This document shows, in pieces, positions 53,592 to 62,255 of a DNA stretch of 64,000 nucleotides (the stretch's first letter is position 1; each line of letters begins with the position of its first letter). This DNA is from Flavobacterium quisquiliarum (GTDB lineage: Bacteria; Bacteroidota; Bacteroidia; Flavobacteriales; Flavobacteriaceae), in the NCBI RefSeq assembly GCF_019308285.1, contig NZ_WWEM01000033.1, positions 186,001 through 250,000 on the forward strand, in the 5' to 3' direction. The position numbers were made by a program, and so were the translations under genes. The notes beneath the pieces were generated by a model. That model was not told the origin of the DNA. It was given only the letters and a program-made list of their open reading frames with translations, and did no database searches.

Positions 53592-54800
53592 ATGAAAAAA
53601 AAACTAATAACTCTTTTATTTATATTTAGTGTTTTAAATATATTTGGACAGGCACCAGCGACTTCCAAAACGGGAAAAACCATTACTTCTAATGCAGGTT
53701 TATCTCCCGCTGAAATGGTTACCAATAAAGCCATTCGCCCGATAAAAAAAATTCCTTTAGACGATACCTCTATTCTGATTTATGATTACGACGGTTCTCT
53801 TTTTTCATTTGATTTAGTATCTGAATCTATTAATTGGACTGTAAAAGCTACAGATGCTCCTTCCGAAATGTGCGCTAATAAAATAACGCTATTGAATGGC
53901 GTTTTATATGTTCCGTTTATTAACGGTGAAATTTTTGCCATAGACAACCAAAGCGGTGATCTTTTTTGGAAATCAAGATTAGGCAATATTACAGATCAGA
54001 TTGTTCTTAAAGATCAAACACCAATCATAAACGATGGAAAATTATTCATAACAGCTCAAAATCAAAATCAAGGCAGTAACCTTTATGCTTTGGATATAAA
54101 AGATGGCAGTTTGGTATGGAATTACAAATTAGATTCGGCACAAAACGACATTCAGCCTCTTTTCTTCAACAATAAAATTTTCCTTCCAAGTGCAACAAAT
54201 CTTTATAGTTTTGATGCGAAAACAGGAAAAGTGCTTAGCCAAAAAACTTTTGAAGAAAATATAACCGGAAAACCAATAACGGATGGCGAAAATATATTTA
54301 TCGCAAGTGAAAAAAATACTCTTTACGCCTTAAGTCCTGAAAAACTAGATATTTTATGGCAGTTTAAGTTTGATGAAAATCAAAATAATGTGAAGGAACG
54401 CATCTTATATAAAGACAAAAAAATCTTTATTGGCGTGCAAGGTTCACAAATTAGTTCGGTTTACGCTATTGATTCAAAAGCAGGAACACAAATCTGGAAA
54501 GTAGATTTTAAAGACGACAACATCGAATACATTACCGAAGAAGTGAATAACATTTGGGGCTATACCAAAAAGAAAAAACTTTTCCAATTAGACTTCAATG
54601 GCGAAACAGTATTCGAGACCAAATTGACAACGCTTCCAGTTTCAAACATTGAATTTCCTGCTGATGACAATTTACTTTATTATTATTGCGACGCTGGTTT
54701 AATTCAGTTCGATTTAACCGAAAAAGATGAAAACGTATATTATATGCGAACTACTCTTGGTGATAATGTTTATACATCATATTTGAAAATAATTCGATAA
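53592..54800 (+). CDS. Exported PQQ-like beta-propeller protein
   Basis: A 402-residue protein with a signal peptide ending IFGQ. Several repeats of the quinoprotein-propeller type are visible, each with a strand pair and an A-x-D-x-x-x-G-x-x-x-W motif: AIDNQSGDLFWKSRLGN, ALDIKDGSLVWNYKLDS, SFDAKTGKVLSQK, AIDSKAGTQIWKVDF. PQQ is not necessarily bound; BamB-like scaffolds share the fold. It probably works in the periplasm or at the outer membrane in protein contacts. It is monocistronic, with a sharp terminator. Confidence 0.87.
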   Translation: MKKKLITLLFIFSVLNIFGQAPATSKTGKTITSNAGLSPAEMVTNKAIRPIKKIPLDDTSILIYDYDGSLFSFDLVSESINWTVKATDAPSEMCANKITLLNGVLYVPFINGEIFAIDNQSGDLFWKSRLGNITDQIVLKDQTPIINDGKLFITAQNQNQGSNLYALDIKDGSLVWNYKLDSAQNDIQPLFFNNKIFLPSATNLYSFDAKTGKVLSQKTFEENITGKPITDGENIFIASEKNTLYALSPEKLDILWQFKFDENQNNVKERILYKDKKIFIGVQGSQISSVYAIDSKAGTQIWKVDFKDDNIEYITEEVNNIWGYTKKKKLFQLDFNGETVFETKLTTLPVSNIEFPADDNLLYYYCDAGLIQFDLTEKDENVYYMRTTLGDNVYTSYLKIIR

Positions 54801-54803
54801 TAC

Positions 54804-54832
54804 AAAGAGCCACTTACTTAAGTGGCTCTTTT
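54804..54832 (+). terminator. Terminator after the propeller gene
   Basis: AAAGAGCCACTTA and TAAGTGGCTCTTT form a perfect stem with a 2-3-base loop and T residues after it. It may serve the convergent HxlR gene too. Confidence 0.9.
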
Positions 54833-54843
54833 CATAAAATAAC

Positions 54844-55248
54844 TTATTTAGTGTTTTTCTTCGAGATTTCCAGATGACTTTCGGTTCTAATTTTATCTCG
54901 ATGTTGCATTCCCCATTTTTTCATCGCTTCTACAACTTCTTTCAGTGTTTGACTGTAAGGCAATAATTCATATTCAATAGTTACAGGATAACCTACAGCA
55001 ACTTTCTTTACAATAAAACCATTAATTTCTAATTCTTTCAGTTCATTTGAAAGTACTCGAGCAGAAATACCATTCACCTTTCTTTGAATTTCTGTAAAAC
55101 GTTTGTTTCCTCTAGCCATAGCAATGATTATCATCAATTTCCACTTACCTCCAATTGCATAAAGAGCATCAGATACCGCCATTAAAACAGTGTTACATTC
55201 GTCAGTAAACTCTTTATTATCAACCACTTCTTTTAATATTTTTTTCAT
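54844..55248 (-). CDS. HxlR-type winged-helix regulator
   Basis: A 134-residue DNA-binding protein. The HxlR core is clear: AIGGKWKLMIIIAMARGNKR (about residue 31), FTEIQRKVNGISARVLSNEL as the recognition part, then YPVTIEYELLPYSQTLKEVV. HxlR proteins sense redox or small aldehydes in several bacteria. It is divergent from the SnoaL-like gene, which it probably controls; the shared intergenic region is 100 bases. Confidence 0.92.
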   Translation of the reverse strand: MKKILKEVVDNKEFTDECNTVLMAVSDALYAIGGKWKLMIIIAMARGNKRFTEIQRKVNGISARVLSNELKELEINGFIVKKVAVGYPVTIEYELLPYSQTLKEVVEAMKKWGMQHRDKIRTESHLEISKKNTK

Positions 55249-55348
55249 AGATTCATTTTTATAAGCTACTAACCTTTAAGTAACTACTAACAAAAAGTAA
55301 GCTAATATACTATAATTTTGGCTTAATCAATTTTAAAAAATTAAAATC

Positions 55349-55789
55349 ATGACATTAGAAATTTTCAAAGCTAAAGAAGAATTAAGAAACTTAATTGACA
55401 GTTATGCCTCTCTAGGAGATGAGAAAAAAATTGCAGCAGTAATGGATTTATTTACTGCTGATATAAACTACAAAGTTTATATGAATAACTTTTTAGTCTC
55501 AGATGTTTCTGGAAGAGAAAACATGGAAAAGGACTTTAATAAACATGCAAGCGAAGTAAAAACATATTTTACATTGAACGGTCAGCATCAAGTAGAAATT
55601 AACGGTAATAATGCAAATGGTGTTTCTTTTTCGCAACTAAAAATGGTTAGGGAAAATGACGGAAAAGATATATTAACAGATTATAGTGTTAAGTATGAGG
55701 ATACCTATGTTTTACAAGATGGCAAATGGTTAATAAAAAATAGAATTGGCTATTTTTTTATTATTGAATCCAGAGTTCTAAATAATTAG
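55349..55789 (+). CDS. SnoaL-like (NTF2 fold) protein
   Basis: A 146-residue soluble protein of the NTF2-like superfamily. LRNLIDSYASLGDEKKIAAV and MDLFTADINYKV form the first helices and strand, and the end SVKYEDTYVLQDGKWLIKNR closes the cone. Such proteins serve as isomerases, cyclases or binding proteins; the ligand is not evident. A TAATTTTG box lies at 55313-55320, 28 bases before the start. It is the likely target of the divergent HxlR regulator. Confidence 0.87.
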   Translation: MTLEIFKAKEELRNLIDSYASLGDEKKIAAVMDLFTADINYKVYMNNFLVSDVSGRENMEKDFNKHASEVKTYFTLNGQHQVEINGNNANGVSFSQLKMVRENDGKDILTDYSVKYEDTYVLQDGKWLIKNRIGYFFIIESRVLNN

Positions 55790-55795
55790 ACAAAA

Positions 55796-55825
55796 AAAGC
55801 CTGAGAATATAGATTCTCAGGCTTT
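55796..55825. terminator. Hairpin after the SnoaL gene / beside a tRNA remnant
   Basis: AAAGCCTGAGAAT and ATTCTCAGGCTTT form a perfect 13-bp stem. On the minus strand it is followed by a T run, the same arrangement as the terminator of tRNA-Arg at 57166-57197 but with a changed stem. Confidence 0.7.
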
Positions 55826-55835
55826 CAAAATTTAT

Positions 55836-55866
55836 AGTGACCTTGACGGTACAGAATTCGAACCTT
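55836..55866 (-). other. Remnant of a tRNA 3' end
   Basis: On the minus strand GGTTCGAATTC is a T-loop-like block, and GGTCACTATAAA is nearly identical to the 3' end and flank of tRNA-Arg at 57200-57213. No anticodon or D arm precedes it. Confidence 0.5.
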
Positions 55867-56051
55867 TTATTGGGAGATTTAAAGATTTCAAATAAGGTGT
55901 AATTTCCTGTTTGATCGTTTATAAAATAAAAATCCTATTTTTGAAAATAAATAGCACTGACAATTGTCAGACATGGTGACCCAATCCAGCGTAGATAAGT
56001 CGTATGTAATCAGGCATATATGTAAGTTTCGTGATATTAAAGAAAGATAGA

Positions 56052-56843
56052 ATGAAAACAAGATTTTTAATAGTAATATTGATATTCAGTTTAAATACAA
56101 GTTTATTTGGACAATCAGATTATTTTTTAGGTAAATGGACATACTGTGAGATGCCTTCTGATAGTAAAACTAAAGAATTATTTAATTTAGGTATGGATTG
56201 TATTAAACAAAACTACGCCATTGGAGCTGCAAATAATATTTTTCAAGATTTAATAAAAAAAGATAAAACATTTTGTGACGCATATTTCTTTGCAGGTTAT
56301 ACTTTTCGTTTAAGTAATATGAATAAAGAAGCGGTCGTAATGTATTACATGGCGGATAGTTTATCACAAAATAAATCAATAGAATTTAAACAAAATTTGG
56401 CAACAACAAGTATGTTAGTTGGTAAAATTGATTTATCAAGAAAAAAATTTAAAGAAATAACCACATTTTTTCCTGAAAGTCCCGAAGGATATTATGGTAT
56501 TGCTTTGACAAGCACTGTAATTGGTGATATAGATTATGGATTAGAAAACATAAATATTGCGGAAAAAAAATATGCAACGGAAAATAAAGATGTTTATTTT
56601 CTAAAAGCCGTTTTACTTACTCTCAACAATAAGCATAAAGAAGCAATTTACTATTATGAAAAAGTAAAATCAAAATTTTCTAAAGATGATAATTTTAATG
56701 GAAATTATGCCTTGAGTCTTTACGAAGTTGGATTTATTGCAAATGACGAACAAATGCTAAAGAGAGCAACCAAACATTATGAAAAAGTGAAAGACAAAAG
56801 TGCTTTAACAGAATATGCGAAATCAAAATTTGAAAAAAAATAA
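56052..56843 (+). CDS. Exported TPR protein in an AT-rich accessory patch
   Basis: About 263 residues from the ATG at 56052. The frame reaches a GTG at 56031, but the signal peptide TRFLIVILIFSLNTSLFGQ begins after the ATG. The mature part is a chain of TPR-like helices (NAANNIFQDLIKKDKTFCDA-type, EAVVMYYMADSLSQNKSIEF, EGYYGIALTSTVIGDIDYGL, EAIYYYEKVKSKFS). The gene is more AT-rich in codon choice than its neighbours and lies between tRNA remnants, so it may have been acquired. No partner gene is adjacent. Confidence 0.72.
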   Translation: MKTRFLIVILIFSLNTSLFGQSDYFLGKWTYCEMPSDSKTKELFNLGMDCIKQNYAIGAANNIFQDLIKKDKTFCDAYFFAGYTFRLSNMNKEAVVMYYMADSLSQNKSIEFKQNLATTSMLVGKIDLSRKKFKEITTFFPESPEGYYGIALTSTVIGDIDYGLENINIAEKKYATENKDVYFLKAVLLTLNNKHKEAIYYYEKVKSKFSKDDNFNGNYALSLYEVGFIANDEQMLKRATKHYEKVKDKSALTEYAKSKFEKK

Positions 56844-56849
56844 ACATCG

Positions 56850-56980
56850 TACGCCACACTCTACAAGCAAGCTGAGCATTTGGCTTAATTTAAAGTTGGT
56901 CTTGTACTTGGAGAATAGTTTTTAGCGAAAGTTTAGGCTTTCTTAATCCCTGCCTGAGTGTAGCGCCAGAACGTTATGGG
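56850..56980. repeat. Imperfect inverted repeat with CGTTATGGG end
   Basis: CGCCACACTC (about 56852) is nearly complementary to GAGTGTAGCGC (56956-56966), and AGAACGTTATGGG follows (56968-56980). The end resembles recombination-site cores (attC-like), but the match is weak. Confidence 0.35.
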
Positions 56981-57071
56981 TAAGCTAAAAACTAGATGTG
57001 CTAACATAGCATAGAATTCAAGTTGGGAACTAAATCTAAACTTTAGAACCTGAAAAAGAATCGTAAAGCTT

Positions 57072-57100
57072 AACAGATCCATGATGGGATTCGAACCAAA
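57072..57100 (-). other. Second tRNA-like T-arm fragment
   Basis: On the minus strand TTGGTTCGAATCCCATCATG has the T-loop block GGTTCGAATCC but no full cloverleaf around it. Confidence 0.4.
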
Positions 57101-57165
57101 ATCTCCTTTAAATACAGAACTCTTTCAAACTATAAAAAAATCTTAAAAATTTTCAAACCATAAAA

Positions 57166-57197
57166 AAAGCCTGCAAAATATACACTTTGCAGGCTTT
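57166..57197 (-). terminator. Terminator of tRNA-Arg
   Basis: AAAGCCTGCAAA and TTTGCAGGCTTT pair over 12 bp. On the minus strand, the direction of the tRNA, a T run follows. Confidence 0.85.
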
Positions 57198-57209
57198 CAA
57201 ATTTTATAG

Positions 57210-57283
57210 TGACCCCGGAGGGGTTCGAACCCCCAACCCTCAGAGCCGAAATCTGATATTCTATCCAGTTGAACTACGAGGTC
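57210..57283 (-). tRNA. tRNA-Arg (TCG)
   Basis: Minus-strand cloverleaf: acceptor GACCTCG with CGGGGTC (one G-T pair) and anticodon stem TCAGA/TCTGA around TTTCGGC, giving anticodon TCG. The T stem GGGGG/CCCCT-type holds TTCGAAC. CCA is not encoded. Confidence 0.93.
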
Positions 57284-57357
57284 AGTTTTATTTTAGATTT
57301 ATAATTTTAGAATTCAGATTCAATCTAAAATCTGAACTCTAAAATCTAAAATTATAT

Positions 57358-57807
57358 TTACGAAAGTAATTTTTTCACAATTGTAGAAATGGTTTTTCCT
57401 TCAGCAGTTCCGCCTAATTGAGCAGATGCTAATCCCATCACTTTACCCATTGAAGCAATTCCAGAAGCGCCTGTTTCAGCAATGATTTTTGCTATTACAG
57501 CTTCTACTTCTTCTTCGCTTAATTGAGCTGGTAAAAACTTCTCGATTACCGCAACTTGCGCCAATTCTGGTTCAGCTAAGTCTGGACGGTTTTGCTCGGT
57601 AAAGATTCTTGCGCTTTCTTTACGAGTTTTAACCAATCTCTGCAATAATTTAATTTCTTCGTCTTCTGATAAATCTTCTTTAGAACCTGAAGCCGTTGAA
57701 GCTAATAACAATTCAGATTTTACTGCTCTCAAAGCTTCTAATGCTACTGTATCTTTTGCTTTCATGGCCGCTTTGATCTCGTCCATGATCTGTGTTTGTA
57801 AACTCAT
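57358..57807 (-). CDS. GatB/YqeY domain protein
   Basis: A 149-residue soluble helical protein. SLQTQIMDEIKAAMKAKDTV opens it, EDEEIKLLQRLVKTRKESAR (about residue 48) and AVIEKFLPAQLSEEEVEAVI follow, and MGKVMGLASAQLGG is the typical end. The domain is the tRNA-binding tail of the GatB amidotransferase subunit; stand-alone YqeY proteins have no fixed role. It lies after the ftsZ terminator on the same strand, so it needs its own promoter. Confidence 0.92.
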   Translation of the reverse strand: MSLQTQIMDEIKAAMKAKDTVALEALRAVKSELLLASTASGSKEDLSEDEEIKLLQRLVKTRKESARIFTEQNRPDLAEPELAQVAVIEKFLPAQLSEEEVEAVIAKIIAETGASGIASMGKVMGLASAQLGGTAEGKTISTIVKKLLS

Positions 57808-57949
57808 CTTTATGTTTTATTTTAAATAAGCCAACGCTTATTAATTGATATATTAATTTGGAATTCGTTCTTGACTCCTATCGAGCTGACAATAAGATTC
57901 ACTTTAAAAACCTATTTAGGAAGTCAAATTTTTAAATTCTGTGCGAAGA

Positions 57950-57988
57950 TAAAAAAAATAACCCGAAAATTAAATCCAATTTTCGGGT
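57950..57988 (-). terminator. Terminator after ftsZ
   Basis: ACCCGAAAATT (57961-57971) and AATTTTCGGGT (57978-57988) form a perfect 11-bp stem. On the minus strand a T run follows. It is 24 bases past the ftsZ stop. Confidence 0.88.
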
Positions 57989-58012
57989 CATCCTATATTA
58001 TGATGCTAAAAA

Positions 58013-60028
58013 TTAATCTACGTTATCGTGCAAAAATGAATTGTTTGAACGCAATTGTAAATCATTATTGCTATCGGTTCCAACAGAGATTCTAGAATTT
58101 GTATTATTTGATTGCGAATTTGACAAATCAATTCCTAATCTTTTGTAAGCTGGTTCTTTTTCCAACTCATCAATTCTAGAAACATTGTTATGGAATTTAT
58201 AGTTAAACTCTTTTAGTTTCTTTCTTCTTTCTTCAGCTCTTAAACGAAGCGTTTCTTCAATTGTCAATTCTAATGGAGAAACTTCAGAAGTTGTTGAAAA
58301 ATCAGGCTGGCTAGCAAAATCAGTTCTTGGTTTCAAAGTGATATTCAATTCTTCTGGAATTGTATCTTCAACCTTTTTCTCTACTGGTTTAGAAGACAAT
58401 AAGTCATTCTCCACTTCCATATATTCTTCAAGAGAATATTTGATGATTCCGTTCTCAGAAACTTCTGTTACAGGAACAAACTGTACTGGATCGTTTACTT
58501 TAATCTCACGAGTTTCATTTGTCAATTCAAACAAAACTCTGTTATCCTCAACAACTGGCTCTCTTTTTACAGGTTCTTGTTTAAACAAAGGAAGATCAAA
58601 AGAAAAAGCAGTTTGTTCTTCTTTTTCAAATACTCTTTGCTGCTGTACTGGCTGTTGTTGTACAGGTTGCTGTTGTTGAATTGGCTGTTGTTGCTGAAAT
58701 TGCTGAACAGCTGGTTTCTCTGGTGAAGAAATTGTAAAATCAATATCCGTAATCGGCGAAACAATTTCAAAAGTCACATCTAGATTTTTAATAAACTCAG
58801 ACATAACCACCAACTCTTCCTGATTAATTGCTGGAGCAACAGCATTTGTAGGAGTTGGAGTAAAAGTTTCATCGTCGTCTATTAAATCAAAAACAACTTT
58901 GTCTTCTACTTTTGTAGTTGGAGTATCCACTGTTAAGTCGAAAGATGAAATCGGTCTGTTTGTTAAATTATGAACACTTCTCTGCTCATCTTCTAACGTA
59001 TGAATGATTTTCTTTGGTTCTGTATTTACAATTTCATTTTGTTGTTCCACATCAAAACCTGTAGCAATAATAGTTACAGCAATAGCTTCCCCAAGAGATT
59101 CGTCTTCACCAACTCCCATGATGATATTGGCATTGTAACCTGCTTCGGCCTGAATGTGATCGTTGATTTCTCCGATCTCATCAAGAGTAATCTCGTTAGT
59201 TCCAGAAACGATAAGCAACAATACGTTTTTGGCACCTGTAATCTTATTATCGTTTAACAAAGGAGAATCTAAAGCAGAAACGATAGCGTCTTTTGCTCTG
59301 TTTTCACCTTCTGACACAGAAGATCCCATGATCGCAGTTCCACTGTTAGCCAAAACAGTTTTTGCGTCACGTAAATCGATATTTTGAGTATAGTGGTGCG
59401 TAATTACTTCGGCAATACCTCTAGAAGCAGTTGCCAAAACTTCGTCCGCTTTAGAGAATCCTGCTTTGAAACCAAGATTTCCGTATACTTCTCTTAATTT
59501 ATTATTGTTGATTACAATTAAAGAATCGACTTGCTTACGCAATTTTTCAATTCCAATAATCGCCTGCTCCTGACGTACTTTCCCTTCAAACTGAAACGGA
59601 ATCGTCACGATACCAACTGTTAATATTTCTCTTTCTTTTGCCAACTGAGCAATTACCGGAGCTGCACCAGTTCCAGTTCCTCCACCCATACCAGCAGTGA
59701 TAAATACCATCTTAGTATTTTTATCCAACATTTTTTCGATATCAGAAATACTTTCGATAGCCGACTGCTGTCCAACGTCCGGGTTTGCTCCTGCACCTAA
59801 TCCTTCAGTTAAATTAAGTCCTAACTGAATCTTATTTGGTACTGAACTATTTTGAAGCGCTTGCGAATCGGTATTACAAACGATAAAATCTACGCCTTTA
59901 ATACCTTGCTTAAACATGTGGTTAATTGCGTTACTTCCGCCTCCACCTACACCTATTACTTTGATTACATTTGATTGATTTTTTGGTAAATCAAATGAAA
60001 TACTTCCAAATTCTGAGTTGCTCATCAT
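58013..60028 (-). CDS. ftsZ: Cell division protein FtsZ
   Basis: A 671-residue tubulin-like GTPase that forms the division ring. The GTP-binding part has VGGGGSNAINHMF (about residue 27), the tubulin signature GGGTGTGAAPVIA (about 115) and the T7 loop NIDLRDAKTV (about 216). The core ends near residue 335; an unusually long linker of about 250 residues follows, with Gln/Pro-rich text (QQPIQQQQPVQQQPVQQQ). The C-terminal contact peptide region includes KEFNYKFHNNVSRIDELEKE and PAYKRLGIDL. The length suits Bacteroidota members. The start may be the second ATG. It is the last gene of the division cluster here. Confidence 0.96.
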   Translation of the reverse strand: MMSNSEFGSISFDLPKNQSNVIKVIGVGGGGSNAINHMFKQGIKGVDFIVCNTDSQALQNSSVPNKIQLGLNLTEGLGAGANPDVGQQSAIESISDIEKMLDKNTKMVFITAGMGGGTGTGAAPVIAQLAKEREILTVGIVTIPFQFEGKVRQEQAIIGIEKLRKQVDSLIVINNNKLREVYGNLGFKAGFSKADEVLATASRGIAEVITHHYTQNIDLRDAKTVLANSGTAIMGSSVSEGENRAKDAIVSALDSPLLNDNKITGAKNVLLLIVSGTNEITLDEIGEINDHIQAEAGYNANIIMGVGEDESLGEAIAVTIIATGFDVEQQNEIVNTEPKKIIHTLEDEQRSVHNLTNRPISSFDLTVDTPTTKVEDKVVFDLIDDDETFTPTPTNAVAPAINQEELVVMSEFIKNLDVTFEIVSPITDIDFTISSPEKPAVQQFQQQQPIQQQQPVQQQPVQQQRVFEKEEQTAFSFDLPLFKQEPVKREPVVEDNRVLFELTNETREIKVNDPVQFVPVTEVSENGIIKYSLEEYMEVENDLLSSKPVEKKVEDTIPEELNITLKPRTDFASQPDFSTTSEVSPLELTIEETLRLRAEERRKKLKEFNYKFHNNVSRIDELEKEPAYKRLGIDLSNSQSNNTNSRISVGTDSNNDLQLRSNNSFLHDNVD

Positions 60029-60119
60029 CTTTTTGGTTTTTTGAAATTCTTATTAAGTACATTTTTTACTTCTTGACTTGGGGCCAGAAAGTAATTTCCT
60101 TCTTCTTGTTTTATTCTAA

Positions 60120-61526
60120 TTACTCTGCGTTGTCTAAAAATTCTTTGATTTTGTCGACGTATCGATCAAAAAATGATCGTCTTATTTTGGTTTCGGTAGA
60201 TTCATCTTTAGATGCCTTCTGGCTTACAACCTCTCTAGTTTCTTCGATAGTCTCTACTTTCTCAACGTAGTTTTCTTCCACTTCGTATCGCTGTACTGGC
60301 GGAGCATTTCTGTAAACAACTTTTGGCTGTTCATTAACCAACTCCATTCTAACAGCACTTTGAGAACTATTTTCAATACTATTCATTACTAATCCGACTG
60401 CTGTTGCAAATAATGGACTAGAAATTTCTTCTCCTGAGTTTCCTGCCAAATGCTCATTAGGATAGCCAATTCTAGTATCCATTCCCGTAATGTATTCAAC
60501 CAATTGTTTGATGTGCTTTAATTGTGCACCTCCACCAGTTAAAACAATTCCGGCAATAAGCTTTTTGCGAGGATCTTCGTGACCGTATGCTTTTATTTCT
60601 GCAAAAACCTGTTCTACGATTTCCACTACTCTTGCGTGGATAATTTTAGAAAGATTTTTTAGTGAAATCTCTTTTGGCTCTCTTCCTCTCAGTCCAGGGA
60701 TAGAAACAATCTCGTTGTCTTTATTCTCTCCCGGCCAAGCAGATCCGAACTTTATTTTTAGAAGCTCAGCTTGTTTTTCAATAATCGAACATCCTTCTTT
60801 AATGTCATCTGTAATCACATTTCCTCCAAAAGGAATTACAGCTGTGTGGCGAATGATGCCATCTTTGAAAATAGCCAAATCTGTTGTTCCACCACCAATA
60901 TCGATTAATGCAACACCCGCTTCTTTTTCTTCCTGACTTAAAACAGCATCTGCCGAAGCTAATGGTTCTAATGTCAATCCAGACAATTCAATTCCTGAAC
61001 TCTGAATACATCTTCCAACATTTCTGATAGATGATGCCTGACCAACTACAACGTGAAAACTAGATTCTAATCTTCCGCCGTACATTCCGATCGGCTCTTT
61101 AATTTCAGACTGTCCGTCGATTTTAAATTCCTGAGGTAAAACGTGAATGATTTCTTCTCCTGGTAACATCGCCAGTTTATTTACCTGATCGATTAGAAGC
61201 TGAATATCATTTTCGCCAATTACTTCTTCAGGATTGTTTCTGCTGATGTAATCTGTATGCTGAATACTTCTGATGTGCTGTCCGGCAATACCCACAACCA
61301 CATCTTTAATTTTGTAACCCGAATTATTTTCCGCTTCGATTATAGCCTGTTGAATAGACTGAATCGTCTGCGTAATGTTGTTTACTACTCCTCTGGCAAC
61401 ACCCAAACTTTTGGATTTACCAATGCCCAAAATCTCCAACTTACCATACTCATTTTTTTTGCCAATCATGGCAACGATTTTGGTTGTTCCAATATCTAGA
61501 CCTACTGCAATATTATCTTTTTCCAT
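60120..61526 (-). CDS. ftsA: Cell division protein FtsA
   Basis: A 468-residue actin-like protein that ties FtsZ to the membrane. It has the ATPase blocks VGLDIGTTKIVAMIG (residue 8), ALIDIGGGTTDLAIF (about 212) and GIVLTGGGAQLKHI (about 340), and the FtsA-specific 1C region between. The end, RRSFFDRYVDKIKEFL, is an amphipathic membrane-targeting helix. Located between ftsQ (6-base gap) and ftsZ (91-base gap), in the usual order. Confidence 0.96.
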   Translation of the reverse strand: MEKDNIAVGLDIGTTKIVAMIGKKNEYGKLEILGIGKSKSLGVARGVVNNITQTIQSIQQAIIEAENNSGYKIKDVVVGIAGQHIRSIQHTDYISRNNPEEVIGENDIQLLIDQVNKLAMLPGEEIIHVLPQEFKIDGQSEIKEPIGMYGGRLESSFHVVVGQASSIRNVGRCIQSSGIELSGLTLEPLASADAVLSQEEKEAGVALIDIGGGTTDLAIFKDGIIRHTAVIPFGGNVITDDIKEGCSIIEKQAELLKIKFGSAWPGENKDNEIVSIPGLRGREPKEISLKNLSKIIHARVVEIVEQVFAEIKAYGHEDPRKKLIAGIVLTGGGAQLKHIKQLVEYITGMDTRIGYPNEHLAGNSGEEISSPLFATAVGLVMNSIENSSQSAVRMELVNEQPKVVYRNAPPVQRYEVEENYVEKVETIEETREVVSQKASKDESTETKIRRSFFDRYVDKIKEFLDNAE

Positions 61527-61532
61527 TTTCTA

Positions 61533-62255
61533 TTATTTAGTGCAAACTACTTGTTCCGTAAACCTAAGGTCAATTTTTTTGTATTTGTATAACGAACTAT
61601 CTAAAACTGCTTTTTGAAAAAACGCTTTATAGTTTCTAAATTTCTTATCAACATTCATCGTTCTGCCAAAATCGATGAAGTAATCGAAGTTTCGATTAAA
61701 CATTTTTAAGCTTCCATTCGGCATAATCTCGATTGCAATGATGTTTTTTTTCAAAAACGCATCGTCGTAAATTGTGCGAAATAAAGCTGCTAAATCTTCG
61801 TTATTTTTTTCATTAATTGCCCCTGAAACAAGAGGAACTCTTGCAGTGAAATTGTCAGACAAAGGCATTTTATTACCCTCGTAATCAATATAAAAAGAAG
61901 CGCCGCCGTCATAAACTCTTGCTATGGGCGTCTTCTGTTTTACTACTGCTTTTAGAACTCCATCGATACTTACAAAAACATTTGACTTTTCAATCATCTC
62001 TTGTGTATCGAGGGTTTTCTCTATCTTATTCAAATCTAGTTCATCTTTTCTAATACTGGAAGCGTCTCTTTTATTTTCTATCAACAATTTATTAACCGTT
62101 TCCGGCTTCACAAAAAGCGTATTTTCTCCTACAAAAACGACCATTGATTTTTTCAATTTTCGATCGCCATTTCGATGCTGTGCGAAGGAATATAGAAACA
62201 AAACCAATCCGAAAATTAGTACTAATCGAATATTTGTCCAATTAAATATTTTCAT
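61533..62255 (-). CDS. ftsQ: Cell division protein FtsQ
   Basis: A 240-residue single-pass protein with one N-terminal helix (residues 8-25, RLVLIFGLVLFLYSFA). A POTRA-like stretch follows (VVFVGENTLFVKPETVNKLL, then SNVFVSIDGVLKAVVKQKTP) and a C-terminal strand domain ends KKIDLRFTEQVVCTK. In this phylum FtsQ is very divergent, so identity rests on position between murC and ftsA, length and topology. The first 14 bases overlap the end of murC. Confidence 0.85.
   Translation of the reverse strand: MKIFNWTNIRLVLIFGLVLFLYSFAQHRNGDRKLKKSMVVFVGENTLFVKPETVNKLLIENKRDASSIRKDELDLNKIEKTLDTQEMIEKSNVFVSIDGVLKAVVKQKTPIARVYDGGASFYIDYEGNKMPLSDNFTARVPLVSGAINEKNNEDLAALFRTIYDDAFLKKNIIAIEIMPNGSLKMFNRNFDYFIDFGRTMNVDKKFRNYKAFFQKAVLDSSLYKYKKIDLRFTEQVVCTK

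Noticed and set aside
56850..56980. True integron attC site
   Set aside because: Only the CGTTATGGG end and a short imperfect inverted repeat fit; no consensus pair of core sites and no integron integrase in the window, so it is reported only as a weak repeat.
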